Source: Portulaca oleracea (Eukaryota > Streptophyta > Magnoliopsida > Caryophyllales > Portulacaceae). From it: DNA of 64,000 nt. The stretch spans positions 48,564,513-48,628,512 of the forward strand of contig CM055870.1 in assembly GCA_029582165.1 (NCBI GenBank), given 5' to 3'. The notes under the pieces were generated by a model. It saw only the letters and a list, made by a program, of their open reading frames with translations. It did not search any database and had not been told where the DNA came from. This document shows positions 23,938 to 35,338 of the stretch, one piece after another; within the stretch, counting starts at the first letter, position 1, and every line of letters begins with the position of its first letter. Made by a program: the position numbers and the translations under genes.

Positions 23938-24425
23938 GGAAAGTTGGATTTTAATAATGTCTACTTTTTCTAATTGTATAATAATAATTTTAATTTTAAT
24001 TTTAGATTTTGATGGTCCAAAAAAAATAATAAAATTACATTTTAGTGGGACGTCACCGAGTCAAGTAGTGGTGACTCGGTGGTTTGTTGATGTATACCGG
24101 CGAGAATGTATTTGACCAAGAATTCGAACCACCAAAATATAATCAGCTATGAAATGGTACCATTAAAATACAATAAATATGTCAATGAGACCACTGGAAT
24201 ACAATATCAATTTAAATGTGATCACTAGAATACAGTTAAAATACAAATTTCTTGGTCAAACACACTCTCACAAGTATACGTCAGCAAACCACCGAGTCAC
24301 CACCACTTGACTCAGTGGCGTCCCACCAGAATACAATTTTTTTTGGACCGTCAGAATTCAAAATGAAAGTAAAGATTATTGCTATACAATTAGTTAAAGT
24401 AGCGATTATTAGAATCCAATTTTCC
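23938..24425. mobile_element. Fold-back MITE, copy B
   Basis: 488 bp. Inverted arms of about 185 bp include GGTCCAAAAAAAATAAT, TAGTGGGACG and CCGAGTCA..GTGGTGACTCGG on each side. A perfect 9-bp TSD TAAAAATAA lies at 23929-23937 and 24426-24434. It belongs to the same family as 8379-8918. A transcript would fold into a long hairpin. Confidence 0.85.
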
Positions 24426-24434
24426 TAAAAATAA

Positions 24435-25979
24435 TTAGTTTACTTTGATAATATATATAAATAAAAAATTACATTTATCTCCACGTGTGGAGGGCTAGAT
24501 TTGGGGTGGATGCTATTTACAAGCATGATCCGACATGTTGGTTTGGAATTATGGGCCTTGGGCCTTGAATGGATGGCCTAGATAAGTGCTCTTCAAGTGA
24601 GTGAACTTGGGCCGGATAGCAAAGGATGATTGCTCGGGTTGGTAGCGCGCTACGGTGACTCAGTGGGGCGACTTACTTGGTCGTATCATTTATTATGTGC
24701 ACATGTGCTCCAAATAGTATAATTATTTACCCATATATATTAGGTTGTTCACTCTGATTATTATGATTGTTCACTCGCAAATATTTGGAGCACATACTCC
24801 GAATGCATGTAATATATATTGTTTGGTTGTCGCAACGGCTTTGTGGCTTTATCGGGTGACTCGCTTAGCAACATATAGCGTTGGTAGAGGACAATCCATG
24901 TGCTGTCCAAGTAGTAAATTTATTAGTGAAGTTCCTAGTGCTCGAAAGACCTTAACACATGGAACCTTTCAGGTTATTATAAGAAATCAGAGTTGCATGT
25001 ATCAAATTTAGTAGGTTGAAGGGTAAAGTTAAATGAATCATCCACACCAATCACGAACGATGAAACATCTTATTTTGCTGAATTTGATTTAGATCCATCA
25101 AAATTGAGTTTGACGAATCCTCCTTCAAATTTATACAACACGACATAGTAACTCTTCTCGGAAGGAAAAGGATAAAGAATGACCTTTGGTTGAAGGATAT
25201 GATTTTAGAGTTAATGTTTAATGCGTCAATCAGTTCTAGCCTTTTTATCCCTAACCAATGTATAACCTTATCGGTAAGCTCATTACAAAAGATAAAATTA
25301 CTTATGAATTTCCTGATCCTCTATAGTAGAGGAATTACCATATCCAAATTGGAAGAGTTAAACTCAACCCAACTACAATTGTTATTAAGAGCAAGTTGTT
25401 AGATATCTCTAGTCGCGGGATCATTTGGGATGAAAAATATATGGTCAAAATTCTCATTATCAAAATGACAACAAAGACATTCAAGATTGATTTTTGACTC
25501 TATGTGCTACCCAAGGAGCAAATTTAGTGGTGAAGTTTTCAGTGCTTGATGTATCAATTTGAATTAATTTGGCATTAACCAAAAAGTTAAAGGAGTTGTT
25601 TGTATCAATTGAGCTAACTGGACAATTTAAAGTTAAAAACAAGTAGATATTGACAAAGGGAGGGAGTACATTGATAACACAACTTGAGATGGACAGAGGG
25701 TGGGCAGTGAACAAAGACACACCATTCATACAGGAGTTAATCTCTCACCAGTCACAACATATGGATATGGCCAAAGATAAAGATAATCAAAACAAGGAAG
25801 ACCTTACAAAATTTACAAATCCATGAATCCATTACAAGTTATATTACTGCAACTGGCAACAACAATACTTTCTTATTATGCATAGAAAGAACAATACCCA
25901 GTATATTCACAAAGCATGCATACGTTTTCTGTGAATCAGTTGGTGGTATACATTACAGGAACACGCCTTCACCTCGTAT
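24435..25979. other. Intergenic stretch with no confident gene
   Basis: Mostly unrecognised. On the minus strand 25510-25180 one frame gives a CLCC...HFDNENFDHIFF pattern that weakly recalls the zinc-binding tail of plant LINE reverse transcriptases, but it has several stops. 25760-25979 is the probable 3'UTR of the LFG gene. Confidence 0.35.
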
Positions 25980-28900
25980 CTAATTGTTCCCCTCCCTCAA
26001 CATGCGAAGGATGGTGAGAAACAGGTTCAGGATGTCCAAGTACAGAGTAACGGATGCCCAAATGTACTCGTCGTATGTGAATCGTTTTATCAAGTTGTCG
26101 GTGTCATAAACGATGTAACCAGAGAAGATTATGGCACCAATACCACCATAGATGAGAGAAGCTGTGCCCCCAAGTGGGAAGAACACCTGCAACATGTCGA
26201 CCCAAGTTAGACAAATACTCCCCACCGACCATGACGTTATGCTTTAAATTAGTGTGTGTTTGGTAGAATCCTCGGAAAATTTTTCTCGAGGAAAAACTTC
26301 CTAGGAAATTTTTTACTGGGAAAGTTTTTCCTAGGGAAGTATATTTCAGTGCTTGATCAACATCCTAAAATCCTGGGAAAATATATGCAAGAAAGTTTTT
26401 ACAGTGTATTGTTATAGCTGTAAATTTCATGGAAAAATTAGTAAAATGTTCATACTACACAAAAATTGAGGAAATGAGTCACACTTTTACGGGTGTTTTG
26501 GGAATTGTATCACAATCAAAATTTCCAACTCAGATCGTAAAATAATTTCCCTAAGCCCAATATTTTGCCTTCGCCCCCACGGGAAAGATTTTTCCAAGTT
26601 TCATTGTAAAATTCTGGGCCCCACACAAATATTTTCCCATCCATTTTAGACAACCAAACAATGGGAAATTGGTCAACATCCCAAGTTGACCAATTTTTGC
26701 AGGGAAATGTTGCAACCAAACACTCCCTAAGACTTGAATAAGACGATCTTACAGAACATTAATCATTAATTATGGCAAGTTTTATATAAGATAGTTTCAC
26801 TTTCACCTGACAGCTGCCTACTAAAATGTGAAGGCATACGATAAAATGCACAGGCATATGACGGCAGTGTATAATCAAGGGCATCTAACTGACCTGAAGA
26901 AATCCAGCAACAGTGATGCCAATAAGGCCGGCAAAGAGTGCCGGTCCCAGGAAGCTGAAGTCCTTGCCCCTCTTGGCAGCCCAGAAGGTGTAACCAGTTA
27001 GGGCACTAAGAATTGTCCCTGTCAAAATTAGAGCCTCGAGCACGATTTTCCCTGCGCATCATATCCCATTTCAGAGGTAAGATACTGCAAGTTCGCTCAA
27101 GAGATCGAAAGGGCGGTTACAAAAACTAATTGCATTACCATCGGTGTTAGCACAAGCGAATCCAACTGTAACACTCAGGCATGCCGTAAAAAGCCCCAGG
27201 AATATAAAGTTGTGTGGATGCTTCTGCTGATAGATATAGAGTGGCCACAACACTGCAGATAAAGCATGGTTAGGAATCAACAATAGGCATGAATCAGAAA
27301 GTAATATAACACCATACGCGGGTAGAAAGCAACAGGGCATCAACTTCTCAAATGGAATCAAGAATCCATGTTAGTAATTACTCCAGGTAGAGTTGGCTGC
27401 AACATTATTAGTTCTAAGTCTGTTCCTATTATATAGTGTAACCTATGGAACTCAAGCTATATGGGTTGGATTCAGTTCACATCAATATCAAAACACAAGG
27501 AGAATGTATCCAAAAGATCACAGAAAGATTGATGTTTGCATTATGTCCCAAGAGCATAGCTAAAACGATGGGAATACATGAAGCAAGTTAATAATTTCCA
27601 ATTACAAAAAAATGTTCTAGCAGTAACAGAAGAAGGTATCCAACCACATGCTCAACTAGAACAATGAACAAGTATTCATAAATAAATAAGTACATGCAAG
27701 GTAAGGATATTAGGAATGGGCTAATGGGGGAAAATACAGTTTCTACATGACCGCCCCCTCCCTTTCTTCCGCGCCTGAAATCCACCCCCCCCCCCCCCCC
27801 CAAAAAAAAAAAAAAAAACAAACAAAACAAAAAAAGTGTTAACATGTCTTCATAAGAGCCCTAGATTGGTTATATTATCTGCGCATGATAGATAATCAAA
27901 AAATATTGCGAAACTGTGTCACTAAGACATTTAGGGCAGGAAAGGTTCTAAGCGTACATGTAGTCATTAAATTCAAAACATGAGAATACGAGTAGAACAG
28001 CTCTCACATGCTCCATCAGTCCATCACCTCAATTAAGTTTTAGATCTAACAAAGCAGATGAAGGAGCATCATAGAAAGGACAAATCGCTGAAGATTCCTT
28101 GAAGCCACTGACTTAATAGAATTTGAGACATTCTTAGAAGAAGTATGGAACCAAGATTCCTTTTTTTTCCTTGTTTTTTGATACTCTTCATATTTCCACA
28201 CAATAACATGAGATGGACCAAATTAAGGTTTTTTACAAGACAGACAACTTAATTAAGACACACCAAAAGAACTCATTATAAGAGTGATAAGGAATAACTA
28301 CTATATTATGTGCCCAGCTAGGCGTAGAAAAATGAATAAAGAGCAAACAGGAGAAGCTCTGATACATCAAATTTGCAAGTAAGTCTTCCTGATCACAAGA
28401 ATCACAAAGTAATCAACAATTTCTACTGTTGGCATTCATAAACCACACTTATCAACATCTATGTTACCTGGACTCACGACACGGACAAGGATCCGACATG
28501 GCATCCCGAAAAATTACGGACACGGGGACACGGTATCCAAGGGTCCGACACAGCAGGAGAAACACGACCCCTAAATTGTATAACATATTTAATTATACTA
28601 GAAATGAAATATTTTTTAAGGCATCCTTAAACATTATAAACCCAGGATACTTTAGTTTAAATTGATTTGGTCTATAGAAAATATATTTAGCCCACTTTTA
28701 AAAAGCCCAAAAAAATTACTGCCAGATCTTAAAATAATGAAAATAAAAAAATGGAAATGAACCCAAGAAAACCCTAGGCCCAACTCTCTGTGCTCGCAAC
28801 ACTGCAACAGGCCTCCCTGCCCCCTTTCTCTCCTCTCTCCCGTTTCTAACTGGCGATCAGAAAGGCGGAAACCAGCGAGAGAAATCTGTCAAGGCAAACA

Positions 28901-31096
28901 AAAAAGATGCACTTCCGGCGACCGGAAACCGGTGACGTCTAGCCAGAGAAATCCCACCGGTGTGGTCGCAACATCCACTCAACTAAAAGCCCTCAACCAC
29001 CATCCCAAATACCCAACAATTGGTTGTCCAATTGTTTGATCTAGGGTTTGTTGTGACTAGGGTTTGTTCTTGGTCGTGTCCCGCAATTCCAGACAGGTCC
29101 GCCACAGGTCTTGTGTCCAGATCCGTGTTGGGTCGTGTTGACCCGGTATGTCTGCCCTGACTGCCGAGTCCAGGTAACGTAGATCAACACCTGCTTACTA
29201 TAGCAACATCCCTCATAAAGAAACCTCATTGAACCTGCCATCAGCATTGAGTAAATTCACTTATCCATGTCCAAAATCAACCATCATTCTCAGAACAGCG
29301 TCGCTATGTCTTTTTGCTTAACAATGCAGGGGAAGGTATTTAGTGATTGCCATACTCACAGGCTCACATAAACTAGACTATTCCATCATTTTCAGCATGG
29401 CCTCAGCTAAAACCCAAGTGTGTCCGTATAGGACATGGCATAGGCGTATCTCGACCAAAAATAAAATATGCAAACCCAGCAATCACAACATCTTATACTT
29501 CTTCTAAAGATCATAGCTTTAGATGCAAGACTTAACAGGAACTTGGAGCTCCCATAACACTTAACAATCTAACAAACCAGCTAATTAGAGCAGGCTTCCT
29601 TTTCTGGTCTCTCTTCCCCTCCCCAGAAAGACAAACCCCTTCAGGAAAGTGATACATCCCCCTTGAATTGAAGGGAAATGATTGCTCAACAGCAATTTCA
29701 ATTACCCGTTATGCTTTTACAATTAGATTCAACGACACAGCAACAGATGATCTCACACTATACCACAAGAATGAGAGCGACAAACCAAAACTGAACAAAC
29801 CGAATCAATCCACATAACTTGGAGTACAGGCAAACTACAAGGCTATGAAAGTCTTCGCTTCCTTTCAGAAATATTACAGATAAAATAGAAAAACAAATCC
29901 TCTAAGCAATCGTGATCGCCTTTAAACCTACGAAAATAGCAGCATATCCGGACAACAAACAAAACAAACTACAAGGCTATGAAAGTCATTCGCTTCCTTT
30001 CAGAAATATTACATATAAATTAGAAAAACAAACCCCCTAATCAATTGTGATCACCCCCAATCTAACCAACATACCAATTACCAACATACCAGCATATCAA
30101 CAAATGATGTGAAATTTTTTTTAAAAATTAAAAGGAAAAGATAAGCCTAAACACCACAAAAATAAACTAGATCCAAAGAGCATACAGGAAACTGAGAATT
30201 AATCAACAAAACATCTAAACCCAGCTATTTCCGCACTCACGGAGTTTGAAAGCGTCAAAAGAAACTCCAATCAACACAATCAAGAAGAACAAGCATAAAA
30301 TTGAGGCCTAAATGCAAAAATTTTCTAAACTTCCAAGCAAACCCCATAACCTCAAATCAACCAAGGATACATTAAATTATTTAAAAAACATTAAAAAAAG
30401 GACAAGACTATGACACAACAATAAACTAGATCCAGAAGAACATACAGGAAACTGAGATCTAATCACGAAAACAACTAAACCCTACCCAGAAATTTCCGCA
30501 TCCACGTCGTTTAAAAGCGTCAAAACAACATCCAATCAACACAATCAATAAGAAGAATCACAAAATTGTGCCTAAACGCAACAATTCTCCGAATTTCCAA
30601 ACAAAACCCATAACGAAAACCTCAAAGCAAGAATTAATCAAGAAAACGGCACTCAGCATTCAATTTCCGCATCCACAGCGTCTGAAAGCTTAAAAACAAA
30701 CTCCGATCACCACAATCAAGACAAACAATCACAAAATTGACCCCTAAACGCAACAATTCTCCAAATTTCCAACCAAAAACCACAACGAAAACCCCAAGGC
30801 AACACCATTCTCAAACAAAATCGATCAATTAACTCCATCCGAAAAGACTTACAGAAAAGGGGGACGATGGCGAAGAATAGCAGGATCCCAGAATGACCAC
30901 GAAGAGTCTCGTTAATGGGGGCATAAAGAACAGTAACAAGAGAAACAAGAGTAGTCAGCAGGATCTGGGCAGATAAGATGCCATAGACTTTGCGAATGAA
31001 ACCCCATCGGAGGAGATTCTCGCTTTGCCCTAAACCAGGGTAAAGGGTTCCTTCTTCGATGTCACCCTTTGTGTTCAAGCTCTCGAATCCATACAT
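25980..31096 (-). CDS. LFG: LIFEGUARD / BAX-inhibitor-1-like membrane protein
   Basis: Member of the BI-1/TMBIM superfamily: multi-pass proteins of ER, Golgi or tonoplast that modulate calcium leak and cell death. Four exons (31096-30853, 27252-27139, 27051-26894, 26186-25980) sum to 723 bases, 240 residues, the usual length for plant LFGs. The start MYGFESLNTKGDIEEG fits plant LFG N-termini; the frame opens upstream but has no better family start. A cytosolic N-terminus with LYPGL and LRWGFIRKVY is followed by about seven hydrophobic segments (roughly 38-58, 68-90, 95-115, 122-145, 152-175, 181-199, 217-234). The C-terminal signature YDTDNLIKRFTYDEY (199-213) and LYLDILNLF (220-228) carries conserved acidic residues that correspond to the di-aspartyl region described in bacterial homologues. 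All introns are GT-AG. Intron 1 is 3.6 kb and hosts a MITE. No defects are seen. The exact orthologue number is not certain. Confidence 0.93.
26255..26735. mobile_element. MITE-like insert in LFG intron 3
   Basis: Left end TTAGTGTGTGTTTGGTAG, right end reverse-complemented CTTAGGGAGTGTTTGGTTG, so inverted ends. The inside is filled with TTTCCTAGGAAA/GGGAAA words. It occupies most of the 707-bp intron 3. The TSD is ambiguous (TTA against TAA). Confidence 0.5.
27785..27818. repeat. C18-A16 homopolymer junction
   Basis: Eighteen C followed directly by sixteen A, in LFG intron 1. Length is likely to be unreliable in any assembly. Confidence 0.9.
28459..29182. mobile_element. Inverted-end element in LFG intron 1
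   Basis: 724 bp starting CTATGTTACCTGGACTC and ending GAGTCCAGGTAACGTAG: 16 of 17 positions are inverted matches. It is flanked by ATCAACAT (28451-28458) and ATCAACAC (29183-29190), an 8-bp TSD with one mismatch, which suggests hAT. The ends match the 186-bp element in PPDK intron 5. No transposase is coded. Confidence 0.75.
29191..30852. other. Rest of LFG intron 1
   Basis: No gene seen. It contains diverged local duplications: CAAACTACAAGGCTATGAAAG at about 29830 and 29970, and repeated 'TCCGCA..CGTCTGAAAGC' blocks near 30220, 30495 and 30665. The intron seems to have grown partly by tandem duplication. Confidence 0.5.
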
Positions 31097-31337
31097 TTTC
31101 GATCGATCCCCAAAATTTCTCCCTCTCTCTGTGTGTAGATCGGGATCCTGTTTTATCTTCTGGGTTGTGAATTCGGGTAAATGTAGGGTCAAGATGAAAT
31201 GTCTACAACGCGCTTAGAATTATACGAGTATTATGCTGAAAGAGTCTCGTAAGTCAAAAGGTAAACGCCCCAAACCTCAAATTGCATATTACTCCCTCCG
31301 GCGGTGCCAAAATTTCTTCGGATCCGAATTATCTTAA

Positions 31338-32112
31338 GGTGCCGTTTGGTATAGATTGGAACGAATGAGAATTTAATTCAGAATTGCAGACGAATTTGAA
31401 TGGTAAATCATAATGGAATGAGAATTAAAATGTCTTTATGAATTACCAATCTTCTATTTGTTATGTGGTAATTGACATTGAGAATATGATTGGGAATAAA
31501 AACACAATTACTAAAATGCCCTTTTTATTAATTTATGAATGTTTTAATGAATTGAAATGGATGGAAAGTCATAATTGACAAATATTTACTTCTATGGAAA
31601 AAATAATCAAAATTAAAGTTCATAAAAATTCTAATAAAAATTAATTAAGTATCAAATATGAATTAATAATTAATAATTAAAAACAAGTACATAAATGCTC
31701 AAAGTATAGAGAATTCTATAACTCAACATTCTAATAAATAAGTACCCATTATTTAACAAATAACATTTACTAATACGGGGTAATAGGGAAGGAGAATCAA
31801 ATATTTAACAAATATGAACTAGAAAACGTAATTAACATGCTAAATTTTTTTTTAAAACGTGAGTTTTATTTTATTTTTTTAAAATTAGGGTGAGTAATAT
31901 TAAGGATAATATTGTAATTTAAATATGACTAATAAATTCCCTAGATCAATTACCACACTCCCCCATGATAATAGATTCTTGGGAGTTCACCATTCCTACT
32001 CCCATTCCCAATCCCATAATTTTTTTATTACCATGAAACAAACATGGTAATTGCAATCCCCACCTCTTTATTCCCATTCCCAAGTACCTATTCCCATAAA
32101 ACAAACGGCCCC
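31338..32112. mobile_element. Harbinger/Tourist-like MITE in LFG upstream region
   Basis: 775 bp with ends GGTGCCGTTTG and (reverse-complemented) GGGGCCGTTTG, flanked by TAA at 31335-31337 and 32113-32115. The inside is AT-rich. Its near end is about 240 bp upstream of the LFG start codon. Confidence 0.7.
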
Positions 32113-32407
32113 TAATTGTCCGACTCGGAAAAAACGGGTCTGGACATAGATTTTTCGTCTGAATTTTGATATTGACCGAATTGACCGAATATTCGGACAT
32201 AAAATTTCTCATTTTTCTATTGTCCGAACCCGATTTTTGCTTCGTCCGAATTGTCCGACCCGGTTTGACCCGAAATAAAATCGGGTCCGGACATGAAAAT
32301 TCTTGTCCGAATTTTGACATTGTCTTAATTTGTCCGACCCGAATTTACCCGAACCCGAATTTTTGTCAGCACTAACTCCCTCGCTGTCCAAATTTTACAA
32401 TTTTTTT

Positions 32408-32814
32408 AAGGGGTATTGGACCTCAATAATACCAACTTTGAGGGTTTTGGACACTAATAATAAAGATTATTTTCTTGGACACCAGTAGTACCAACTATCG
32501 ATCTATTTTCCACAAATAGTACACAATAGATTTTGTATGATTTTTTACTCATGGAAAGATGACGTAAATCCATAATGTATGACGTGGAAGGTAGAGTTAG
32601 TGTACAAAATGTTGACGGGGATACTAATCTGTCTTCCACATGACACATTATGGAGTCACATCATCTTTCCGATGAGTTAAAATCATAATAACTCGACGGT
32701 GTATTGTTGGGGGAAAATAAGTCAATAGTTGGTACTGCTAGTATCCACGAAAATAGTTTGTATTATTAGTATCCAATACCCCCAAAGTTGGTATTATTGA
32801 CGTCCAAAATCCTT
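32408..32814. mobile_element. MITE family X, copy 1
   Basis: About 407 bp with inverted ends containing CAATAATACCAACTTTG, followed by a GGACACTAATAAT-type block. It shares ends and internal words (AAAGATGACGT, ACGTGGAAGGTAGAG, TAATATGTCTTCCAC-like) with 51162-51566. No coding content. Confidence 0.7.
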
Positions 32815-32914
32815 TTTTTAAAACCAAATTTGATAATTTCTTAGGCTATGAATATTGGTATCCTTCGATTTAAGGGATGAGTGAGGTATGAATAGTGGAA
32901 ATAGTATTATTTTA

Positions 32915-33939
32915 GGGCATTGCTTTTCGTCGCCCCCCTTTTTACTATTGTCGCCCACCCAAAAGACGTTTTTGCCCCTCATATATTTGAACTCTCTTCC
33001 CTCTCCTCTCACTCTCCCCTCACTCTCCCTAACATTATCTCTCTAAATTTTTGATATATTGTTGAAATTTAACCTAAAATATCAATAGAAGGTGGTAATT
33101 CAAGTGAGGTTAGTTTGTAAATTTAAATTTAAAAAAAAAAATAAAAACAAAAAATTTTCCGGAAAATGGCGGTAATCGCCGCGTCGCGGCCGCACGCTTT
33201 GCACGGCAACACATGGGCGCCGGAATCTGCGGCTACAATACCATTTTCCGGAAAATTTTTTGTTTTTATTTTTTTTTAAATTTTTTTATAAAATGTTAAT
33301 ATTATTGTTTATGTAAAAAATATTATTTATTTATTTATGTTAATATTATTAAGGTAATCAATGTCGTTAATTATAATTGTTATGTTAATTATGTTAAAAT
33401 TTTGTCAAAACATATTATTATAAATAAGTTGTTTAGAAGTGTTAATTATGCTAATTATTATTGTTAATATTATTATTAATTTATTTATAATATTATTATT
33501 AATATAATTAATGTTGTTAATTATAATTATTATGTTAATTATTAACAATAATAATAATAATATTAATAAAAATAAAAATATTATTATTAATAACCATAAT
33601 AATATTAATAAAAATAATATTTTTACAAAAACGCAAAATGCACCGCAAGCCGCGACACCCAGATCGCGGCAAGACCGCGGCCTTGCCGGGATCTGAGTGT
33701 CAAGATCGTGCGCTTGCCGTGCGTTCAAGCGGCCGTCTCCGAATTTTTTTAATTTTTTTTTGTTTTTTCTTCATTTTTCAAAACTAAAAAATATAAAACC
33801 ACAAATTATCCAATACGTATATTTTTAGAGAGATAAAGTAGAGAGAGAGTGAAGTTATGAGTTCAAGGGCGTGGGTTGGAAATATTATGCGAAAGGTGGG
33901 CGACAATAGTAAAAAGGGGGGCGACGAAAAGCAAGCGGG
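32915..33939. mobile_element. 1-kb inverted-end element with paralogous empty site
   Basis: Arms of about 40 identical bases (32920-32959 against 33895-33934), including CGTCGCCCCCCTTTTTAC and TATTGTCGCCCACC. TSD TTATTTTA at 32907-32914 and 33940-33947. A second, inner inverted pair (CCGGAAAATGG / CCATTTTCCGG near 33165 and 33240) and GC-rich blocks near 33175 and 33640 are present in an otherwise AT-rich element. The related DNA at 34150-34180 shows the uninterrupted target. Confidence 0.8.
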
Positions 33940-34092
33940 TTATTTTAATGGGTGTTGGAGTATGTTATTGGCAATAATGTCCTTGGAATTGGAGAATGAA
34001 GTGATGACGAGTGGGGTAGGAAGTAATAAAATAGTATTAGATAGAAAGAAAAAAAAAGAAAAAACCATAAAATAGTATTAAATAGTACAATA

Positions 34093-35338
34093 AGGCTATC
34101 CACATTGGTGTCCCTGGGATTGGGGGATGAGTTGGGTATGAATAGTGGAAATAGTATTATTTTAATGGGTGTTGGGGTATGGTATTGTTAATGGTGTCCT
34201 TGGAGTTGGGGGATGAGGTGAGGGATAAGTGGGGTAGGGAGTAATATTTTATTGGAGTATGGGACCCACATGTAGAGTATAATTGTTTTTCTTTTTTTGT
34301 ATTGGACTATATTTATTTTCTACAATGATGAAATTGGTTAGTTATAATTAATAATTAAAATATTAAAAATTAATTAGAAATGTGAGAATACTGTACTAAT
34401 ATATTTTTATTTTATTATAAAATTTTTATTTTGTATTTAAAAAATGATTATGTTTAAAATTTTTAAAAATAAATATAGCCATGTCAAATTTCATATAATT
34501 TTTAAAAGGATTTTTAATTACCAAAATCGTTTCATATTACAATTAATTTGACGATAAAATATAATATTACATTTTCACATATATATCTAAGTTGATAAGT
34601 TTTAGCTCCAATTTAAACATAAACATCACATATTAATTAACTATAAAAATAAGACAACTATAAAAATCTAACACATACTTAAATAAACTATTTAAATTAT
34701 CATTAAAAGGAAACATAATTAAAATATTAAAAAAATTTGAATTATATTATAATTAATTACCGTTTGAAACAAATTAAAATATAATTAAAACATAATTAAA
34801 ACAAATTCAAAAAAAAACTTACCGTTTGAAAGGAAAGAAAGAAGGGAAAAGAGAAAGAAAAGAAAAAGGAAAAGAGAAAGAAAGGAAAAGAGAAAGAAAA
34901 GAAAAGGAAAAAAAAATTAAAAAGCAACTGCCAGGCGGGCCCCACACGGCGCCGACCCAGACGCACGCGCACGCATGACGCTACCGACGCAAAAAAAGAG
35001 TGCGCCCACGCCTCCCCGCGCTGCCTTCCCCTTTTCTCCCCCTTTTCAACCCATGGACGCATATGCGTCCCTCATTCTTTTTTTTTCTTTTTCCTTTTTT
35101 TTTGTCTTTTTATGGTGTCCCTCATGGTAAGGGATACCAATATTGATAGTCTAATATTTTTCTCCCTCTCTCTTTCTCTCTCCCCCTTTCCTCCCTCTTC
35201 TCTCTCCTGTGTCCCCTTTTCCCCAAGGATGTGGATGCATCCTTCACAATTCACACATATTCCCCCTCTTTTTTCCTTTAATTTTTTTTCTCTTTCCTCC
35301 ATACTTTTGGCAAAAAAGTATGCCAATACCCATAGCCT
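34093..35338. mobile_element. MITE with AGGCTAT ends and polypurine/polypyrimidine core
   Basis: Starts AAGGCTATCCACATTGGTG and ends GCCAATACCCATAGCCTT. The family recurs at about 32843 (AGGCTATGAATATTGG) and at 49639-50142. Inside, 34820-34912 is almost pure purine and 35078-35290 is mostly pyrimidine. No gene. Confidence 0.55.
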
